NCBI GenBank assembly: GCA_964036315.1 | Contig: OZ038496.1 | Coordinates: forward strand, 21,400,685 to 21,464,684 | Direction: 5' to 3' | From: Acanthosepion esculentum | Lineage: Eukaryota > Mollusca > Cephalopoda > Sepiida > Sepiidae | DNA length: 64,000 nt | Shown: piece after piece, positions 23,290-34,954 of the stretch | Position numbering within the stretch: position 1 is the stretch's first letter | Layout of the letters: each line of letters begins with the position of its first letter | The notes under the pieces: model-generated | Database searches by the model: none | What the model was told of the DNA's origin: nothing | What the model saw: the letters and a program-made list of their open reading frames with translations, nothing else | Translations under genes and position numbers: made by a program

Positions 23290-24800
23290 ATATAATTCAT
23301 AATCTCAAACAATTTACTATAATCCTGTGTGCATAAGACACTATTTCTTTCATCCAAAACTGTTCAAAAGCCTGCTATGTCTTATACTTTAGTTTAGAAC
23401 TCATTCCTATTTTTCCAGGACTCAAAATGAACAAAATTGTATCAAACTGTATTTATTTGTATACCATAGAGATAATATCTATTGAATGGTGTAGTGCAAC
23501 AAATGGAAATAAAGTTTTCATAATGTTACAAATTTGAGAAGTTGTTGACATGTTGAGAAACTTAAGTCTCTTTAAATACTAGAGTTTTTGAGATTTACTC
23601 ATAGCCTACTGATACAGTTCAAACATGCTTATTTCTAATTGTCTAAATAAAGCCATGACCAGATTTTGAGCATCATACACAGCATAATGGTCATTTTACT
23701 TGCCCTAAAATCAGGTGCATTTTACACAGAAAAATAAGCTTTTTTACTTAGAATTTCTCTGCCTTTTTTAACTGCATTTTATACTCCCTAAGCAATCTAT
23801 TCACAAAGGATTATGGTAGTCCTGCTGCACAATTTTAAAAAACAAAAGAATGCTATATTTCTAATTCTAAGATACACTTTCTTTTCAAACTCTAAGATTT
23901 TTCAATAAATTTTTTCTTAGGAACAAATATGAAGAAATAACTTTCTCTAATGATTTCCAAAATTTATTTTGGACAAATTTTCCTTAACAGATTAACTGAA
24001 GAAGACCATTCTTGTCTATTAGAGAAAACAGATTCTTTTTTACATAAAAATATAAACTCTAAGATTCTGCTTATCCCTCCCTTACATTATGCCCTGCTAA
24101 TACTTCATAAATAATGATCCCTGGAAAGACATAAAAGACATATCAGAGACGTTACTTAGTTTCAGTGAGAAAATGAAAGAAATATAGAAGTGTTTTGTCT
24201 GTTTCAGTGAAAGAGAAAAGTTGTCAATTTCAAATCTTTTCATTTATACCCCCTTACTTCTTACAATAATGATCAACATTCATATGTATAATTGTTATTG
24301 TAATATTAAAGTTGTTAAGTTCAAATAGTTAACAATGTGATAGGGGAATTTCTATAGCTATTTTATTATCATAGAACTCACCATGAGCTTATTCGGTCAT
24401 TAACTTAAGAATTAAGATTTATCAGAAAACTCAAATAAGAAAACCGTGAAATTTTTGCAGATTTTTCTAGTAAACTCTAAAGAAGATTAATCATTTGTAG
24501 TCCATAGTAACAATACAAGTCATTCCCTATTAATGTTGGACAATATATTTTGACGGTTTCTTCCAAACAATTGCTACAAACTTTATTTGACTTTTTTCTT
24601 AATTATTTCCCTAATTCATAGGGGCATATCCTTCATTTTTATACTATTCTTTTGATATGACTCAGCTTTTTTCCCTTCATTGCTACTAATGACAGTGAAA
24701 TACTTTACTATAAAAACTCATATTTCTCTTGTTTTTTATGTATTTTAACTTATTCAGATTTTCTAAGCATAAAAAATTGTGTAAACATTTATTTTTCTCC
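23290..24800. other. No recognised gene
   Basis: AT-rich unique-looking DNA. Confidence 0.3.
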
Positions 24801-24808
24801 ATCTAACT

Positions 24809-25182
24809 GGTTTACAATCATTTCATGTTGAAACACTGGTTCTTGTATGATCACCAAAGTTAAGCAACACCATACTTAGATGGGTGACCACTTGTGAATG
24901 CCAGGTGCTGTAAGCTTAGATGTACAGGTGATGTAATGGATAAACAGATCAGAATTGGAAATGAGAGAGCTGAGCTCTAATACCAGTTGTGTTCGTTATA
25001 TTCACTTAAGCACAAATATCTTTGGGAAAGGTATGAATCCATATCTACTCCCTTCAGCTATGGGTTAATTACTTGGAATTGTATCAGTAAATCTTACAAT
25101 CTAAAAATATTTTCTGGCTTTTAGTAACCTGCAAATGGTCGATGAGCCATTAAAAACAAATCAACCAATCAATCAATATTGT
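24809..25182 (+). mobile_element. Composite 5S-tRNA SINE, plus strand
   Basis: The 5S-like head has GTTGAAACACTGGTTCTTG, GATCACCAAAGTTAAGCAAC, a small deletion, AGATGGGTGACCACTTG and GGTGCTGTAAGCTT. Then come a tRNA-like unit (GGTGATGTAATGGATAAACA, GAGCTCTAATACCAG), the shared body (TTTGGGAAAGGTATGAATCC, CAGCTATGGGTTAATTACTT) and a type-A tail ending in AAATCAACCAATCAATCAAT. Confidence 0.87.
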
Positions 25183-25184
25183 GT

Positions 25185-26280
25185 AGTCGAGCGATATAAA
25201 ATCAAACTTCATTGACAATATTAAATTCATAAAAAATACATCTTTAAATAAACAATTGAACATTTTTGCTTTTACGTTTGTATGTCTGATCCCAAACTGC
25301 TTTATTGTGCGAGTGTGTATGTGATCCAACTTCCAAACTTAAATAAGATCTCAGATTTTATCATCCAGGCGGTCTCAACTAAGCTTGACGCATGATTCTC
25401 CTTAAATTGCATCAATCGATGGAGATTGGGGGGGAAAAAATACATATATAAAGTGTGGCAAAAATAAGCAAGAGACTCTTCTCAGACCTCTGTCTATAAA
25501 ACAAAAAAAAAAACTTCCCCAAAAATGGGTTGTTGTTATTGTTTGCATTACAAATAATAAACAAACTCAGTTGGAAAGCCACATTTCCTTGGAAGGGGAC
25601 AACCCTGGGGGATGAAAGTAAATGTTTATTACTGTGTGTTTATTTTTTTTTCATTTTAACAGCTGTTAAGCTGATATGTTAACAGCTAGAAAAACCTTTG
25701 TTCTCTTTCTGTAAACACATATATGTGCTTTTTTTAGACATTATTTGCCCCTAATTTCATCAAGGTGATGACTTGTTTTCTCGTTTCTCTCCCTTTCCAA
25801 TCTTGGAAATAAATCATCTTGTTCCATTCCAAGTTGTTTTTCATAGATTTTTGTAGTGTATCCCCTGCTTGCTTCACAGAGAGTTATATTATGTATTTAT
25901 TTTGTTCTTGGTTCCTTGTTTACACAATGGTGGCAACAGTAAGAAAATTCCAATCTGGTTACATGTCTTTCTTCATTTTTGAGATAAATCTATTAAATAG
26001 GGAAAATAGTGAGAGAATTACTTTTTTTGTGAGAGAGGCTAAATAAAATTCTATAAAACAATTGAAAGGTGAATTTCACATTGAAAGAGGGAAGCATTAA
26101 AAACACATGGAAGGATAAGAAGAGTGAATGCTTGATAAGATGAAAGAGAAAAGTCATAAAAAGACAGGTAAAAAAAAAGGGGAAGATAAAGAGAAAGAAA
26201 ACTTCTAAGAGGGGAATGTGAAGAAAAAACAAGAGAAGCTGAGAAACCAAGAAAGTTAATAAAATAAAAATAAACTAACA
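25185..26280. other. No recognised gene
   Basis: AT-rich DNA that becomes purine-rich on the plus strand after 26080. The minus-strand frames there are low-complexity F/L/S runs. Confidence 0.35.
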
Positions 26281-26282
26281 CA

Positions 26283-26297
26283 TACACACACACACAC

Positions 26298-26340
<43 letters not shown>
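26283..26340. repeat. (CA)n then (TA)n microsatellite
   Basis: CA to 26298 and then TA to 26340. Confidence 0.97.
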
Positions 26341-26342
<2 letters not shown>

Positions 26343-26344
26343 TA

Positions 26345-27335
26345 GGATTGTGAAAGAAACAAAGACCTTAAAAGAAAGTCAAACAGATAACAGTGGAAAA
26401 AAAGCAAGGGTTCTGGGGCTGAGACATAAGCAGACTTACAAAAATGTCTGGGGAGGGTTCTTGCCTGCTCAAGCCATGGTTAATGGGCTCTTTAGCTTTT
26501 TGCCCTGTCATCTAACACCTCTGATCACTTTCCACTGTTTCAGATTTGAAGTGTAGACTCCCCACTTGATCTCCCTCTGGCTTTTTTTTTTTCCTGTTCT
26601 TAGTTACCATTTTTGAGGTAAGCAGCAAAACACGAAACTGAATACAATCCTTGCACAGCAAATCGTTCGCGTACAGCTGTCCAGGATGAGATCTATCTTT
26701 TCTCTCTCTCTCCTAAAATGGTGTATATAAAATGGTCTATTCTCCATGCCATCTGCACAAAAAGACTTTTCAATGATCACTTTTCCTCTTTTTCAAATTT
26801 GAGTGGCAGAATGTTGCTTTTTTTAGTTTATTTCAAAAGTTCTTAGAGTGTTTCTTTTTTTTTTTTACTTCTGTTTTTAAATAGAATTTCCTTTTAAGTT
26901 AGTAAAATTAAAGACATAATTATTTTGAAGATCTCATCTTCTGTCTATCTTGTCTTCGTTTCACAAAATTGAACTTGTTTTTAATCCAGTCTATGAGTAA
27001 AGAAAAACATTTTACTAATAGTTGTTGTTCACCTGCCAACACTTGAAAAAAAAATAAATTGAAAAAAAACAAGCAGAACAAAAACTTTTAAAAAAATATT
27101 TTTAAAGCTTCTTTCTGTTTTCCTTGCTTTACTTTTCTACTAAAAATAGAGAAATGTGCATTGATTCTTATTAGTGTTTTGTTTGTTTTGAGCCATCCAT
27201 TTTGTAATCTCCTGTTTACTTTGTCTTTTTGTTCCTTTTTTCACTATCGTTTCTTTTCACCTCATCTTTTTTTTTATCAGTTTTTAAAATTTTCTTTTCT
27301 TTCTTTCATCTTCTTCAAAATAGATTAGCTTGTTA
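26345..27335. other. No recognised gene
   Basis: T-rich DNA, with poly-T near 26581 and 26858. A 68-codon frame at 26350 has no recognisable feature. Confidence 0.3.
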
Positions 27336-27339
27336 CTTG

Positions 27340-27740
27340 ACGTTTTTCCAGGAATCGCATAAATCTTCTCTCCTTTGACTTGTCTCTTTGTTATTTTCTT
27401 CTCTTTTCGTTTACAGAAATGTTGATGATCAGCTTAGAAAAATTCTGGCCTGTTGTTCTCATTTCCCTTGTATTGTTAATGATGATCTTCCTGATCAGCT
27501 TATCAATCTTCCTTCAGATTGACTTCAGCTTTTGTCTTATTTTCATCCCTCTTTATTTACATCTCTTTGTTTTCATGGATTCTTCTTTTTTCATATTGAT
27601 GATGATGATCAGCTTATAACTTCTTTAGACTGACATAGCAGAAGAAAAATCGCAGTAAACGTCTCTCCTTTCTTCTTTTTCCTGCTTCTTTTGTTTCCGT
27701 ATACTAATGTTGATGCTTAGACTCTTTTTTGGCCTGACAT
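27340..27740. repeat. Degenerate tandem repeat
   Basis: ATGTTGATG...AGCTTAGA...CTGGCCTG recurs about 286 bases apart (near 27420 and 27706) with similar CTCTCCTTT-rich leaders. GATGATCAGCTTA-type segments recur in between at about 27495 and 27606. The spacing is irregular, so this is an old or rearranged minisatellite. Confidence 0.5.
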
Positions 27741-27867
27741 TCCTCAGAAATCTTATCATGGTTCTTGTAATTTAATTTCCTGATAAGATTTAATTGAAAT
27801 AAAAACTGGATAATGTCTTTTTTGTGGTTTTCAGTTTTGTATACTGTGTCGCACATTATTAGGATGT

Positions 27868-28135
27868 GTGTGTGTGTGTGGTGTAATGTATATTGACTCA
27901 GAATAAGAAATCAGAGGGCCAGGTCTGAATTCCAGTTAGGTTCATTAAATTCACTTATGCACAAATATTCTTGAGAGAAGTAGGAATTGTATCAGGAAAA
28001 TCATTGTTATTTTAAAACAATTGTTAATGCAATATTCATTTACAAAAAGGAATTATTCTTACAATCCAAAATATGTTTCAGGTTTAAATAACTCACAAAG
28101 GGTAGATAAACTGTAAAAAAAACAAACAAATCCAT
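27868..28135 (+). mobile_element. SINE with tRNA-like head and type-A tail, plus strand
   Basis: GTGGTGTAATGTATATTGAC, GGTCTGAATTCCAG (B box), TTCACTTATGCACAAATATT, then a tail with TTACAATCCAAAATATG, AATAACTCACAAAGGGTAGA and ACAAACAAATCC. The 5S-like head is missing; a short (TG)n replaces it. About 50 unrelated bases lie before the tail. Confidence 0.75.
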
Positions 28136-28469
28136 TAATACCATCTCACATTAATAGCCACTTCAATTTTTTTAGATATATAAAATAAATACTTATTGTA
28201 ATATAAGGGTTTATTTGTTGAATAATGGCAACATCTATTTGTGCAGTTAGGATGGAAACTGATTTGTTCTATGCAACCATTTTTATGAAATATCCTGAAA
28301 AAGGCAAAAGGCAGTCATTTTTATAAAATATCCTGAACTTTAAACTTTCAAATTAATGGCCACATTATGAGTTTGACTCTTTAACATGTGGTATAATACT
28401 AATACTGATATTTTTATGAAATGTCCAACTGGACAATTGTCTTAAAAATGAAAAGGAAACTTATGGCAA

Positions 28470-28835
28470 CAGATGTTGTTCAACAGACAGATGTTGAGAA
28501 TACCATTGACAGAATATGAGAGCAATGAGGAGGTTCTAAAGAAAATAACAACTAGGACATTAATACTTAAAATCAAAAAAAAAAGTTTAAATTTCTGGAA
28601 CACATTAAGAGGAAAGAGGGCTTGGAAAGTTTAAGACATGCAGATCATTTTGAAGGAAGTAGGGGCAGAGGGAAATGATTATTAACCTACCTTGGCTGAA
28701 TGGATGGTAGAAAGAAGACAAAGAGGGATAGTAAAAAGTCAAACATTGCTTAGAGCAACAAGAAACAGGAAATTGTGGAGAGCCATGATCACTCATGTCC
28801 TGAAGGGACACAGCACATAAAAGAAGAAACCAACC
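28470..28835 (+). mobile_element. RTE/Jockey-like LINE, 3' part, plus strand, second copy
   Basis: Frames in series give MLRIPLTEYESNEEVLKK, then a decayed middle, then a segment ending QTLLRA..NRKLWRAMITHVL and a stop. Nucleotide similarity to 22380-22745 is clear, for example AAACATTGCTTAGAGC in both. It is a dead copy with frameshifts. Confidence 0.75.
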
Positions 28836-28859
28836 TCTTGAATTTTGAAGTTTCAAATT

Positions 28860-29985
28860 AATAGCCGCATTGCAAGTTTGAAGTTTTAAAATAGGACATA
28901 AAGGTGATTTTAATGACTAAAGAGAAATATTTAATAACTCCAGAGCATGCAGCAATGGAAATTACAAAAGGAATCAGCAGGGAGCAGCACTAAACTGTGC
29001 AAAGGTTCTTTGAAGATCCTGAATGGCATGGATGCATCTTAGTTAAAAGTTTTGAAATTTCTCTCTTAAAACTGAATAAATATCAATTTTGAATTTAAAA
29101 AGCTTAATATTTATATTCTTACAAAACCTAGTTTATGTATATCCCAAGAAAAATAGGTATTTTTAGCTTATCGTTGATAATGTTGAAATAGCTTTTTTGA
29201 GGACTAAATTTTATCATTAATACTTTCTGTGTTGAATTTAAATACAAGTTTACAAACTCATTTGAAAAGTTTAACAATTTTAAAATTTTAATAAAGGTTT
29301 ACCTCACTATTATGAAAGACTGAACCATAAATCTGACACTAGAAAAATTTTAACCTGTACATTTATATACCTATCACATCTGAAATAAATTCTATATGTA
29401 AAAATACCTGCACTTTATATTCTGGCATGAAATGAATTTAGGAGTAAATGCTAACTTTGAATCTTTAAATTAACTACTTCCTATGCATGCACATTCTTTT
29501 GTGTAGACCAGGTTTAGTTTATAATTATTCATTAGGTATTATGGCTGTATTTTCCATATAATTACAATATAACTAATTTCACCTAATTCTTTCTGGAGAA
29601 GGAAGAAAGCAAAACACACTTTGGCTGAAAATCCTTTTTTTTTTTGTTTCAAAGGAATGTGGTAAAAGTTGTGTTATCCAATTAACATATTCTACTCTTA
29701 GTTTTCTCTTAAATATCAATACAAAAATAAACATCTAATCAAATGCTTCAAACTTTATCACCTCTTTTAATTCAATATGCCTTTCATTGCCCTCTATCCA
29801 ATTTCAGTCATTTCCCTTAGCTTCGTTCATTCGCATTTTCTTTCTGTACTTATTTACTTTTTCTTTCATTTTTCTATACGTTTTCTATTTCATTCATTTT
29901 TTTTACTATCCCTTTGTCCCACATATATCTTTCATTCTTCTTCCTTCAATTCACAGTCTTTTATTTTGTTACTGCTCCCTAATTT
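28860..29985. other. No recognised gene; becomes CT-rich on the plus strand
   Basis: AT-rich at first and pyrimidine-rich from about 29780. The long plus-strand frames here are strings of S, F, L and P in low-complexity DNA. Confidence 0.4.
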
Positions 29986-29988
29986 TAC

Positions 29989-30440
29989 CTCTCTCACTAC
30001 AGCTCTCTATTTCCTCTATTCCATCCTCTGCCTCTCTCACTACAGCTCTCTAATTCCCTTTATTCTATTCTCTCCCTCTCTCACTACAGCTCTTATTCCC
30101 TCTATTCCATTCTCTCCCTCTCTCACTACAGCTCTCTTATTCCCTCTATTCCATCCTCTCCCTCTCTCACTACCATTCCCTATACTACCTCTCTTGCTAC
30201 TGCTCAATATTCTATCTCTCATTATTGTTCTATTCCCCCTCACTTGCTACTGCTATTCTCCATCTCATTACTGTTCCCTATTCTACCTCTCTCTATTCTG
30301 ATCCCCATTCTAACACTTTCTCTCACCACCATTCTCTATTGTCCCATTCTTGCTACCTCTCTCGTTACTGCTCTCTATTCTCCCTCTCTCGTTACTGCTC
30401 TCTGTTCTATTTCTCTCGTTACTATTCTCTGTTCTATCTC
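29989..30440. repeat. CT-rich minisatellite, 42-44-bp units decaying to ~30-bp units
   Basis: CCTCTCTCACTACAGCTC-type starts lie at 29989, 30031, 30075, 30117 and 30161 (spacings 42, 44, 42, 44). After 30180 the units become irregular, and CTCTCTCGTTACTGCTCTCT repeats at about 30 bases between 30355 and 30440. The length pattern alternates, suggesting an 86-base higher-order unit. Confidence 0.85.
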
Positions 30441-30449
30441 TTATTTTTG

Positions 30450-33395
30450 TCTTCATTATTTGTAATCATTCTTTTCTTACTGCTGTAGGCATTCTTGTTG
30501 TGGTTCTAATTTCTATTTCTACTGATAAACAAAGAATAACAAACAATCTTGTTCTCTCAACTGAGTACCTTTGCGCCTTTCTTTTTATTGACCACTCGTC
30601 TCTTAGTTTCTGTTATCTTTGAAAGTTAGCCATGTCTTTTCAACTGAAGTCAAATCACTGTGATGCTTGCTAACAGAACCTTTGTCTCACAGGATTGGAT
30701 AACCCAATCCTTACAGCAGCTGTCTCCTTTATATCTTGAGTAAATGTTATGAAGGCCAATATACATTTCAGAAACTCTTTACTTTTCACTATAGAAACAT
30801 AATCTCTGTTGTAAAATTAAATATTCTTTTTTTAGTGGGGTAGGTCTTCCGTGTGCCTGGAACTAAGTAGAAAGCTTCTTAACAATTTACTCAAGTGAAA
30901 TGAAAAGGCTACACTTTCAATAAGAGGTCTTATTTAGTCGGAGATTTTAAATTCACAGGAATTTTTTTTTTTTTTATCAAATCAACTTTGTTTGGATAAC
31001 AAATTAGAAAATTATATTGTTTCTACAGTTCATTATAAAAAACCTTTTCTAGATGAAAAACTATATAAAATGAGCTAATATAGCATCAGTAATAAATATT
31101 CAATGTGTCATAAAGAGACAGAAAAACAGATGTTATTGTAATGTGGTCATAATGCTCACAAACCTAACATTTTTGCTGTTAGGAGAATCTCATAAAAAGT
31201 GTATTATATTTAGCTTTTATTATCACAGTTAATCTTATAAAATCTATGCCATTATTCAGCTGTGTAACATATAAAAATATTTTATATGAAATTATTTAGG
31301 CTGACTCAACTTGGTGCACTGTCCTCAGATGATAAAAGAACTAAGTAAAAACCCCACCAGGAATAACATGGCAATTGAATAACTCAATGACACACTAAAA
31401 ACTGTTCTGCTTCTTTCTTCATTGTGTGGCTTCAGGGATTAAGAACAACAGAAGTCAAGAAATGAAAATAAATATTGAATGAAACAGATGAGATAAAAAG
31501 GAACTTTCTAGAAGAAGGAGAAAAAAAAAGTATGGTGATGTGTGTGCTTAATAAAACTCAAGAGAAAGTGTTCCAGTATAAAGAGATTGTGTCTTTCTCG
31601 GTTGTTTTGCTCTTCACTCTGTAGACAATAGAAGGAAATTAAAAATTTGGAAGCATTTGTATTAAAGAATCTGCTTTTCTCTGCTGTTCTATTTTATCCA
31701 CATCTCTGCTTCCAATTGCAATTTTGGCTTATTGTCTCTCAAAGCAAAACATTTGCAATAGTCATTTTTCCTCTTCAAATAATCCTGTTTATCCCCTATA
31801 CTCACTACAAACTTCTTATGACTTTCAAGAAACCAAACTGTCTCAGATTAATATTTACTTTCTGTTTAATTCACTTGTGATGAAACAAATGTGTTCATGT
31901 TTCACACAAATGAATGCCCATTGTATTCTTATCAGATTAGCTGTTTTTTCTTCAATAAAAGCTAGAGTCTTTCTTATATAATCTTGTAAACAATTTCAAA
32001 AGCAGTATTTTGGTTTTTCACAAATATATACTAACTTGTTTTTGTGTTTTATTAATGAAAAATGTACACTGCAGTTGTGCCTTATTTAAAATTAGTCTTA
32101 GTTTTGAAAATTTAAAATTTAAAATTTAAGGAAAACAAAATTGAACCAATAGAAAAATGAAACTAAAACCAGATAGCCTACCACCTGGGTCAAAATAATA
32201 ACTTTTGTCATTTTGACCTTTCAGCAGTTGACACTAACAGAGGTTGCATACTTCTCCTGTAGAAGCGGTTTACTCTTATAGATGATAAGGGGTCTTGTTA
32301 AAAGCTAAAGAGCCCAGTCTACTCTGGTTTGTGATGTTTACCTTCTCTTTGTTTGACCAATGGCCAAAGTTAACAAGCCCAACAAATTTGATAGCCATAA
32401 AGAAGCAGGGATTTGAATTTAGAACTTTCCTTCTCATAGATGAGTTGCTCTGATATTTAACCCATAGCTGGAAGAAGATGGATTTGTGTTTTTTTTTTAC
32501 AAAGGTAAACAAAACTTAGTTCCCCACACATTGAAACAAATGTATTTCCAAAGGCACACATATTTTACAATTTTAGGGATTTAAAATAATAATTATTTTT
32601 ATGTATTTATTTTCAGTAAGTACTGTAGGTTTCCATCTTATTCTTTCTATTGTAGGAAGAAATAAGAAAACTTAAGTCTCACCTTTTTCATATCATTTAC
32701 ATTTCATATTGTTCTATTTTTTGTGTGAAAAAGAGATTATATTAAACTGGAATGAAGTTAAATAGTCTCAGGTGTATTTATTGTGAACATTGTAAACAAG
32801 ATATGTATTTTTTTTTTTAAATATGATTTCATTATCTACAACAGCTTCATTTTTATAGTCTTTTTCTCAACATTCAATGTTGCCTGATCCTCTTCAGAAA
32901 GTTTAATGTATATATTAACGATTTGCACAAAATCAATACAGGTGTGGGTTATAAGCTAGTCATGCATACCTATGTTGAACCATAGGTAGCCTCTCTTCTG
33001 ACTCATTCAGCTTGTACTCATCATTTCACTATAACTTGCTCATCCATTTCTTTCTTTATTTCTATTCACCATTACATCAAACTTTACTCTATGAGGAGTT
33101 AACTATTTCCAAAACATGTACAATATTTGAAGATCTATGTCTGTTTGGTGAGACTGATATAGGAATAAACCAATATCCCCTTGAATTAAGAAGATTATAA
33201 TCATAATCTAGTATATTAGGCCATATATATATATTGTTTGTTAGTAAGAATTAGATATTTTAAGATGAAAATATAATATAAATTCAATTTTGATATGTAA
33301 AACCATTGTGCTTACACAAATTACATTTTAAAATAAAATTTTAGAAATGGAGATTTGAACTGAAATATCATAAAACCAGTAATTTTTTTGTTTTC
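30450..33395. other. No recognised gene; intron-like DNA
   Basis: AT-rich sequence. 32453-32490 (TATTTAACCCATAGCTGGAA) resembles a minus-strand SINE body fragment, and GGATTTGAATTTAGAAC near 32408 resembles a tRNA B box in reverse. These are too short for firm calls. Confidence 0.35.
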
Positions 33396-33399
33396 TTTT

Positions 33400-33589
33400 A
33401 TTTTTTGCTTACTTTTTCAATTAATTTAAGTTACACACTTTTAAAAAATAATACTTTTGGCTTAATTCAAGTTACCTAATTTCTTTTTTGTTTTTGTTTA
33501 CTTTTTGGTTAATTCAAGTTACCCTTCTTTTTTTTTTTGCTTGTTGGTTAATTCAAATTACTCAATTTTTGTTTTTTCTTTTGTTACAG
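33400..33589 (+). promoter_or_regulatory. 3' splice-site region built from four imperfect ~40-bp pyrimidine-rich repeats
   Basis: Immediately upstream of the exon, a T-rich unit containing TTAATTCAAGTTAC recurs four times, with its TTAAT near 33421, 33462, 33509 and 33548 (spacings 41, 47 and 39). The units supply the polypyrimidine tract, and each has a TTAAT that could serve as a branch-point-like sequence. The acceptor AG is at 33588-33589. The repeats are seen directly; a role in splicing is inferred. Confidence 0.6.
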
Positions 33590-33673
33590 GCCCATGTGGT
33601 CGCTGCTTTTGAGCAGAGTTTGTCAAATATGACAAACCGACTTCAGCAACTGACTGCAAGTGCTGAGCAAAAG
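33590..33673 (+). CDS. NAV: Internal coding exon, neuron navigator (NAV)-like coiled coil, 28 codons
   Basis: The exon is preceded by a long T-rich tract ending in TTGTTACAG and followed by GTAAGC, both good splice signals. Its 84 bases are open in the + frame and phase 0 at both ends, encoding 28 residues that begin AHVVAAFEQSL and end ASAEQK. Hydrophobic residues V4, F7, L11, M14, L18, L21 and A25 follow 3-4-3-4 heptad spacing, so this is a coiled-coil segment. It is richer in G+C than its surroundings and has none of the low complexity seen in other open frames here. From memory it matches the coiled-coil region before the C-terminal AAA-type domain of neuron navigator proteins, which act at microtubule plus ends in neurite growth. 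No neighbouring exon was found within the window, which fits very large introns. The exon call is strong; the family name is moderate and rests on recall. Another coiled-coil protein remains possible. Confidence 0.72.
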
Positions 33674-34160
33674 GTAAGCCAGAAAACTGTTTTCCCCCCT
33701 CATTTCTTTTGGGTTTTAATGAATGGATTGTAACCTGTTTGTAGGAGATTCAACACTGGCATTAACAAACAAAAATGTTTCAAAAAGAAAGAAATCAATT
33801 TGATTTTTTTTATTCTTAAAATGTTACTAACTTTCTATTAACTTGTTTGTCTTTTCTAATTTCCTTTCTCTTATGTTTTCTCTAATATTTTACCAAAAAC
33901 TTGAGTTTATTATCATTTTTGTGGTTTCAATTTTCTGAAATGACATCTATATGGCTTCTTCTTGTGCTAAATACATTTATCTCACTTTAGCTATATGTTC
34001 TTATGTGGTTATTAAGGCCATCTTATTATTATAAATAATACTCTTTAGATGTTAGATTTTTTCTTTTTAGTGGTAAGTTCTTTCAAAATGTAGGCAATCA
34101 TGATTCTCCACCCATACCTTTTCTTTATTATTTGTGAATTGCTATGAATTTGTGGAAAAA
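33674..34160. other. Sequence just downstream of the exon; no recognised feature
   Basis: T-rich intronic-looking DNA that follows the GTAAGC donor. Confidence 0.4.
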
Positions 34161-34164
34161 TTGT

Positions 34165-34360
34165 GACTTCTCCATAGTCTCCATTCTAGAGAGTCCAGAC
34201 TACCCTGCTATTTAACCCCATAGCTGGAGGAGAAGAGATGGATGCATGTCTTTCTCAAGAATATTTGTGTAGAACTGAATGCAAAAGACTAGTCTAGAAT
34301 TTGAATGTTTCACCAATTCTAATTGCCATGCCAATATATGCTACACTGTGTGCGTATCCT
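34165..34360 (-). mobile_element. tRNA-derived SINE, tail type B, minus strand
   Basis: Minus strand: GTGTAGCATATATTGGCATG head, then AGAATTGGTGAAACATTC, CACAAATATTCTTGAGAAAG, CATGCATCCATCTCTTCTCC, TCCAGCTATGGGGTTAAATA and the type-B end GCAGGGTAGTCTGGACTC. Confidence 0.75.
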
Positions 34361-34456
34361 TCTCTCTAGGTACAGTAGCAATAAAATATTTAAAATTAGG
34401 TTCAATCAGTACAAGTTAATCATTGATTCATACTAATATTTATACCAATTTATCCC

Positions 34457-34513
34457 CTCCTGGGTATGATGATAAACTACATCCGCGTCCTGGGTAAGAT
34501 GATAAACTACATC
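34457..34513. repeat. Thirty-base tandem duplication
   Basis: TCCTGGGTAtGATGATAAAC... recurs 30 bases later as TCCTGGGTAaGATGATAAAC, with one difference over about 27 bases. Confidence 0.8.
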
Positions 34514-34859
34514 CAACAGCAAGGCCTCTGATCAGGAGGTTTTGAGGAGTGTGGAACCATCTCTTAATTGCTGGTGTTCCCAGGTCCACCCTAACCCATG
34601 ATGGTAGCACCAGTTAGGGTCCCAGCTATGAGCAAATAGTTAACACCCAAACTTGTGCAAAAATAGGTTTTAATACCAGAAATACTTTGTAATAAAAAAA
34701 AAATTATTACTAGCAATAATTTTTGAAGGAAAGATTATTATCAGTAATACAAACAGCTATACATTCTTAAGAAGTTGGATTGTACTCAAAAATATGAGTA
34801 ATTGAAAAATGGTTCAAATATATATGTATACGTACACACCTTTTTTTCCAAACTATCAC

Positions 34860-34950
34860 TATGAATCTATTTAAAAAATTTTGTTGGCATTAAATGACCC
34901 ACTGAGGTTGATATGCCATAGAACAAAACAACCAACCAATTTATCATCTA
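34860..34950 (+). mobile_element. SINE 3'-tail fragment, type A, plus strand
   Basis: GGCATTAAATGACCCACTGA, GGTTGATATGCCATAGAAC and CAACCAACCAAT match the tail of the composite SINEs. The upstream part is not recognisable. Confidence 0.55.
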
Positions 34951-34954
34951 CCAT

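Noticed and set aside
22851..23357. 168-codon minus-strand open frame with repeated FFSTIGNYLSF units
   Set aside because: It exists only because the 87-bp minisatellite has a period divisible by three; no start context, splice signals or known homolog.
27380..27619. 79-codon hydrophobic plus-strand frame
   Set aside because: T-rich degenerate tandem repeat; hydrophobic residues follow from base composition.
29777..30301. 174-codon plus-strand frame rich in S, L, P and F
   Set aside because: Low-complexity translation of a CT-rich minisatellite; the other frames through the same DNA are open too.
32255..32500. Possible minus-strand cephalopod SINE
   Set aside because: Only short B-box-like and body-like fragments are visible; not enough order to call an element.
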